A stretch of DNA of 36,363 bases, taken from contig NZ_DAVG01000109.1 in NCBI RefSeq assembly GCF_002505485.1, positions 1 through 36,363 on the forward strand. Direction: 5' to 3'. Of the stretch, positions 32,349 through 36,363 are shown in pieces. A model generated the notes under the pieces. The model did not search any database, was not told the DNA's origin, and saw only the letters and a list, made by a program, of their open reading frames with translations. The translations under genes were made by a program, and so were the position numbers. Positions within the stretch are counted from its first letter, which is position 1. Each line of letters begins with the position of its first letter. This DNA is from Methanosarcina sp. UBA5 (lineage in GTDB: Archaea; Halobacteriota; Methanosarcinia; Methanosarcinales; Methanosarcinaceae).

Positions 32349-32519
32349 AAGTTTCACCTAAAATCTGTATAATCCTGGAATAACTATCAAGTTTAAAACC
32401 GGGATTTCAAAGTTGAAAGATTGCTTGAATTAAGAAATCAGTAAATAAAAAGTTATCTGCAAGGAACTTAAAAAAGAATTAAAAGAAAGAAGGGTTAGAA
32501 AACCCTTCAATCAGAAATT

Positions 32520-34520
32520 TTAGTTGTTCCTCCTGACGAGGTAAACGACTGCAGTGAGTCCGACAATTCCGAGAACAACTCCAAATCCTGGGGAGCTTTC
32601 TTTCTTTTCACCAGTTGCGTTCTGTTCGGTTGGTGCCTGAGTAGTGGTTTCTCCCGGAGTTGCGGTTGCGTTCTCTTCCGGAGTTACGGTTGCGTTTTCT
32701 TCCGGAGTTACGGTTGCGTTACCATCAGTAGTTACATTACCACTTATGGTTGGGCCGGTTTTGTTGTCGCTAACAGTGCTTTCGTTACCGAGGGTCTTCT
32801 CGACGTATGGGTAGTACCTGAGCTGATCAGCTGAGGTGTCAGCAACCTTGAAGTACATTCCCTGACCGATTTCCTGTTCAGAATCTCTGGTCAGAGTCAT
32901 GGTATCGTCGTTGGAGATGGTAATGGTTGGACCGCTGATGCCGACATTGTTGAGTTTGCCGTATTCATCGTCACTGTTGATCTTTATTGCATTTGCGTAG
33001 TCAATGAGCCAGAGAGCATCGATCTGGGCAATGCTGTCGACTGCACCCTGGAAGACCTGGTTAACATGGACTTTCAGGACAGGAACATTGTCTTCGCCCT
33101 GAACACCATCAACTTCACAGGTCCATACATGGTCGCCAGAATCAGTTGAGACGATCTGATCATCAATATATTGTCCATCCTTGCTGAACTCGAGCCAGAC
33201 TTTCTTACCATCAACATCAACCTGCTTGGCTTCAAGAGCGTAGCCCTGACCAAGGTCGAGTTTCTCGCCAGTCTTCAGAGTGTACTTATCATCGCTGTCA
33301 ATAACGAGTTTGGCGAGCTTGCTGGCATCATTGGATTTGAGTGGTACGTATTCTTCTGCAAAGAAGCCCATAACAGGATATGTTCCGTTGAACTCGCTAG
33401 ACTGGTAGTCAACATTACCGATAGTGGTCTTGTAAACGAGATCATTCTTGGGGATTACATTTCCGTCAACGCTAGTAACGTTAAGGGATTCTGTAGCGAC
33501 GTTCTTTTTCAGGTCATAGAAGAAACCTGCAAAGTTTGATGCGTCCCACTTAGCAGCACCAGAAGCAACCTGTCCTCTGACCTGATAAGTTCCAGGTTCT
33601 GTGATTTCCTTGTAGGCATAGAATCTGAGGTCACTTGAGTCAGCAACTTTGAAGTACAATCCCTGTCCGATTTCCTGATCAGAGTCCTTGGTCAGAGTCA
33701 TAGTATCGTCGTTGGAAATTGTAATAGTTGGACCGCTGATGCCGACGTTATTGAGTTTGCCGTATTCATCGTCACTGTTGATTTTTATTGCATTTGCATA
33801 GTCAATGAGCCAGAGACCATCGACCTGAGCAATGCTGTCGACTGCACCCTGGAAGACCTGGTTAACATGGACTTTCAGGACAGGAACATTGTCTTCGCCC
33901 TGAACACCGTCAACTTCGCAAGTCCAGGTGCTGTCTCCAGAATCAGTTGAGACGATCTGATCATCAATATATTGTCCATCCTTGCTGAACTCGAGCCAGA
34001 CTTTCTTACCATCAACATCAACCTGCTTGGCTTCAAGAGCGTAGCCCTGACCAAGGTCGAGTTTATCGCCAGTCTTTAAGGTGTACTTGTCATCGCTGTC
34101 AAGAACGAGTTTGGCGAGCTTGCTGGCATCATTGGATTTGAGTGGGATGTACTTGTCTGCGAAGAAACCGAGCACGCTGTAGTTGCCCCAATCTTCGTAC
34201 TCGTAATCAGTCTTCCCAATCGTGGTCTTATAGACAAGAGCGTTCTTTCCGATAACTCTATCTTCAGTATCGGAAGTACTCTTAATGGAAAGAGACTCTG
34301 TTGTCACATTGTTGTCAATGTCATAGAAGAATGCTGCAAATTTAGTAGCATCCATTGTAATGTTACCGCCATTTTTGGTAAGAATGTCGGTAATACTAGA
34401 GCCGTTGTACACTGGACCGCGGATCTCAAGGGTATTGTTTGCTGCTGCTGCACTTGCGGCGGATGCAAATACAGTCAGAAGCATGAGAGCAGCCAGTGCA
34501 ACTGCTACAAATCTCTTCAT
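32520..34520 (-). CDS. Main S-layer glycoprotein, two S-layer domains and PGF-type anchor
   Basis: Structural protein of the cell envelope, 666 residues. The signal peptide MKRFVAVALAALMLLTVFAS is cleaved near residue 24. Two tandem S-layer duplication domains cover about 30-300 and 310-570, each with FFYD, LVYKTTIG and LDLGQGYALEAKQ blocks. A Thr/Pro/Asn-rich stalk follows at 585-635, with ATVTPEEN repeats and many N- and O-glycosylation sites. The C-terminus SSPGFGVVLGIVGLTAVVYL plus VRRNN matches a PGF-type archaeosortase signal. The start has GGAGG 9 nt upstream. The domain organisation is that of the known Methanosarcina S-layer protein. Residues 127-294 and 394-561 are nearly identical to each other. 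Confidence 0.95.
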   Translation of the reverse strand: MKRFVAVALAALMLLTVFASAASAAAANNTLEIRGPVYNGSSITDILTKNGGNITMDATKFAAFFYDIDNNVTTESLSIKSTSDTEDRVIGKNALVYKTTIGKTDYEYEDWGNYSVLGFFADKYIPLKSNDASKLAKLVLDSDDKYTLKTGDKLDLGQGYALEAKQVDVDGKKVWLEFSKDGQYIDDQIVSTDSGDSTWTCEVDGVQGEDNVPVLKVHVNQVFQGAVDSIAQVDGLWLIDYANAIKINSDDEYGKLNNVGISGPTITISNDDTMTLTKDSDQEIGQGLYFKVADSSDLRFYAYKEITEPGTYQVRGQVASGAAKWDASNFAGFFYDLKKNVATESLNVTSVDGNVIPKNDLVYKTTIGNVDYQSSEFNGTYPVMGFFAEEYVPLKSNDASKLAKLVIDSDDKYTLKTGEKLDLGQGYALEAKQVDVDGKKVWLEFSKDGQYIDDQIVSTDSGDHVWTCEVDGVQGEDNVPVLKVHVNQVFQGAVDSIAQIDALWLIDYANAIKINSDDEYGKLNNVGISGPTITISNDDTMTLTRDSEQEIGQGMYFKVADTSADQLRYYPYVEKTLGNESTVSDNKTGPTISGNVTTDGNATVTPEENATVTPEENATATPGETTTQAPTEQNATGEKKESSPGFGVVLGIVGLTAVVYLVRRNN

Positions 34521-34689
34521 TTTATTGTTCCTCCATGTTTGTTAAGATATGTCGTATGTAAGAAGAAGTGTCGGGATCAACACTTTAAGGGTTTCACCAT
34601 TCTTCACCAAGTCAGACGCATAGATTTCGTCTATTGCCGAAGAGGATTTCATTCCCTCCTTATCCCTCTAAATTGGATTACAAGTGTTC

Positions 34690-34697
34690 TATAAAAT
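34690..34697 (-). promoter_or_regulatory. Candidate TATA box of the S-layer gene
   Basis: The minus strand reads ATTTTATA in an AT-rich context. Initiation about 25 nt downstream would leave an unusually long leader of about 145 nt. Other AT-rich sites nearby cannot be excluded. Confidence 0.35.
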
Positions 34698-34769
34698 AAT
34701 TGCCTTATTAAATCTTTTGTGGTCTATTTCAGGGAAATTGAAGAGGAAAAGCGCAAAACAACGATACAA

Positions 34770-34889
34770 ATGACGGTAAATGTCGAAAGAACTCAGATGA
34801 GATATTCGTCAGGAGTTAAATTAAAAGATAAATTCGAAATACTTATAAAAGACTATGGAAAAAAAGATAGTATAACTATAGAGCTTTAG
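34770..34889 (+). CDS. Possible small ORF, 39 residues
   Basis: It starts MTVNVERTQMRYSSGVKLKD and ends KKDSITIEL. The charged, ordered composition continues upstream of the ATG in the same frame (EIEEEKRKTTIQ), so it may be the tail of a decayed gene. It has no clear Shine-Dalgarno and no recognised family. Confidence 0.25.
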   Translation: MTVNVERTQMRYSSGVKLKDKFEILIKDYGKKDSITIEL

Positions 34890-35229
34890 GCAAAATAATT
34901 TCAGATTATGGTATTTTAAAAATCCATCAGGTAAGCTTACAATGCACTACATTTTTAAAGTTTTTTGTGCCTGGTAGATTACTTGTATGTGGATAAGGTT
35001 CCAATCTAACAGATACTATATAAACTTGAATTGATTTTTGATGAAGATGATATATATGCTTCTGAAGATGAAGATATAAGTTCGTCCAGAGAGACCTATT
35101 TTTAAAGATATTATTTCAATCAAAGCCTGTACTCAGCCACTAGAAAATCAAGCCTGAGATACATAGTATAGAATTGATACTTAAGAATTTGAGAAATTCT
35201 AATGCAGTTTTTAAATGACTTAAATATTT

Positions 35230-35343
35230 ATGCAAGTACTTTTGCGATTTATAAATAATATTCAAAAAAAGAACTTTTTAACATTACTTGCAGAAGAAAA
35301 TAGGACCATATTAGAAATTGACGATATAAAAAGAGAAATATAA
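35230..35343 (+). CDS. Possible small ORF, 37 residues
   Basis: It begins MQVLLRFINNIQKKNFLTLL and ends with a charged tail (EIDDIKREI). There is no clear Shine-Dalgarno. It may be a remnant like the ORF at 34770; chance is also possible in AT-rich DNA. Confidence 0.2.
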   Translation: MQVLLRFINNIQKKNFLTLLAEENRTILEIDDIKREI

Positions 35344-35502
35344 AAAGAACGTTATATGATACCAGTAAATTTAGAAGAAGGCAAAAAGGCCTGACACATT
35401 ATGAACATAGGAAGAAACTAAGTAAAATTATGAAACTAAATAAGACCATATTTATAACCGAATAATAGAATAGAGGTCTAAAAACACGAAGGGGAATTCA
35501 CT

Positions 35503-36078
35503 TTGGAATGTAAGAGTGTTATTCAGGATGCCATATGCAGGATAAAAGCCATAAAAGGCGTAGAAGATACGTATATCTTGAGTGAAGAAGACAAAGAGAA
35601 AATTTTTGAGCTTGAAAAAAAGGCCGAAGGAGCGGTACTTATGGGACTTGGTATAGGAGACAATCAGGGAATAAAGGAAGTCTTCAAACGCCAGGTAATC
35701 ATAGCCTTTACAACTAATATGAATTATGTCTGGCCTGAAGGGCCCAATGTAGTGCTTATGCAGTACGGAGAAAAGGTTGGTGAGGATATTTATGATCCCG
35801 AGAAACTTGAGGAGTGTAAAAAATGTACCGACATGCTGGTTATGGGAAACTTTGTAATCTACAAGAGCTCCGTACCTAAGCCAAAAGATGCAAAGAAAGA
35901 ACCCATAACTGTAGTCCTCCCACCTCAGAAATGCCAGAGCGTTGAATGCATAGAAGGAGTAAACAATGCTGTACTTGCATCTCCCTCCACTCCATCGGAT
36001 GAGTATATCAGGTCTGTGATGGGTCTCAAACCGGCAATAGGACTCGGAACTTTTATTATCGGATTCGATCTCTGTTAA
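35503..36078 (+). CDS. Hypothetical cysteine-containing cytoplasmic protein, TTG start
   Basis: Not recognised. 191 residues with no signal peptide or membrane segment. Cysteines occur at 3, 12, 105, 108, 144, 149 and 191, including a CxxC (ECKKC), which suggests metal or iron-sulfur binding. Other marked segments are GLGIGDNQGIKEVF, MNYVWPEGPNVVLMQYGE and the end GLGTFIIGFDLC. AAGGGG lies about 8 nt before the TTG at 35503. The only nearby ATG, at 35508, is out of frame and stops at once, and the next in-frame ATG comes after residue 45, so TTG is the likely start. It stands alone on the plus strand. Confidence 0.8.
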   Translation: MECKSVIQDAICRIKAIKGVEDTYILSEEDKEKIFELEKKAEGAVLMGLGIGDNQGIKEVFKRQVIIAFTTNMNYVWPEGPNVVLMQYGEKVGEDIYDPEKLEECKKCTDMLVMGNFVIYKSSVPKPKDAKKEPITVVLPPQKCQSVECIEGVNNAVLASPSTPSDEYIRSVMGLKPAIGLGTFIIGFDLC

Positions 36079-36363
36079 GCAACAGGCCTCTAAAAACTTA
36101 TGGATAGAAATGAGGCAGGCGCGGTACAGAAATATTGAACTGCCGTCTTACCTGCATTAAATATAGGGCTCATCCCAAAAGCAGTAAAATGACTACATCA
36201 ATATAAGTTTTCAAACCTGCTTCATGATCCTAAGCTCTATTGATTATCCATAATTTGATTTGATAAATCATTTTGAGCTTTGGAACCAGCTCAAATACTA
36301 TCAATAAGATCAAATAAGTGACTTTTTTAAGAAAATAAAATATTTTTAAAACTCTCAACATTT
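36079..36363. other. Unassigned 3' end of the window
   Basis: 285 nt after the last gene. No coding frame, RNA gene or clear terminator hairpin was seen; short T-runs around 36325-36350 could serve in termination. Confidence 0.4.

Larger units (their letters stand above)
34521..35502. other. Long intergenic region upstream of the S-layer gene
   Basis: 982 nt. The first about 180 nt hold the promoter and leader of the S-layer gene. From about 34735 to 35400 there are only short open frames, some with protein-like composition (34770-34889 and 35230-35343). The last about 60 nt lead into the next plus-strand gene with its GAAGGGG Shine-Dalgarno. No RNA gene or mobile element was recognised. Confidence 0.5.

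Noticed and set aside
29286..36185. Weak likeness between a string at 29286-29304 (TTTTTGGATAGGCTCATCC) and 36163-36177 (GGGCTCATCCCAAAA) as insertion-sequence ends
   Set aside because: The match is partial, no transposase remains between or beside them, and no target duplication was seen.

Overview
The window looks like chromosomal DNA of a methanogenic archaeon of the genus Methanosarcina, close to M. mazei or M. acetivorans. The grounds are an S-layer glycoprotein with two tandem Methanosarcina-type S-layer domains and a PGF-type C-terminal anchor, an archaeal family B DNA polymerase, an archaeal-type intron in a tRNA-Met gene, AT-rich spacers with TATA boxes, and Shine-Dalgarno starts of the GGAGG/AGGTGA type. 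The species is an inference. No intact insertion sequence, CRISPR array or rRNA was seen.

Layout. At 1-3159 (minus strand) is a phosphate uptake operon, pstS-pstC-pstA-pstB, with pstB cut by the window edge. At 3514-8500 (minus) are family B DNA polymerase and a fused I/D subunit of a magnesium/cobalt-chelatase-type AAA+ ATPase. At 8522-10282 (minus) is a second S-layer-domain protein that lacks a membrane anchor. From 10793 to 24504 (plus) runs a tight eight-gene array: a membrane-anchored exported protein, two beta-propeller lipoproteins, a CobN-type chelatase large subunit, a membrane protein that looks like an ECF S component carrying a large exported domain, a fused double ECF ATPase, EcfT, and a DrrAB-like ABC-2 ATPase/permease pair. 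It reads as a metal/tetrapyrrole (corrinoid-like) handling and transport system, with its I/D chelatase partner on the other strand about 6 kb away.

At 24654-25658 (minus) is an AbrB-PhoU phosphate regulator whose real start appears to be a non-AUG codon. Two hemerythrin-like paralogues follow (26086-27326), then a DUF421 membrane-protein gene broken by two frameshifts, next to a short imperfect tandem repeat.

From about 28.6 to 30.8 kb lies a tRNA-associated scar zone. It has a genuine intron-containing tRNA-Met gene (30708-30818), a decayed copy of that gene's 3' end plus its downstream flank about 2.1 kb away (28603-28639), and a degenerate tRNA-Leu (28933-29015). An ATP-grasp ligase gene lies between the two tRNA-Met ends. 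The last part holds a Ser/Thr/Asn-rich lipoprotein with three 29-residue repeats, the main S-layer protein, a nearly 1-kb non-coding stretch with small decayed ORFs, and an unrecognised cysteine-bearing protein that starts with TTG.

How the parts relate: pst and PhoU form a phosphate module sharing a similar TATA-region sequence. The chelatase, ECF and ABC-2 genes plausibly form one metal-cofactor module. The S-layer protein, its unanchored paralogue, the propeller lipoproteins and the repeat lipoprotein are envelope proteins.
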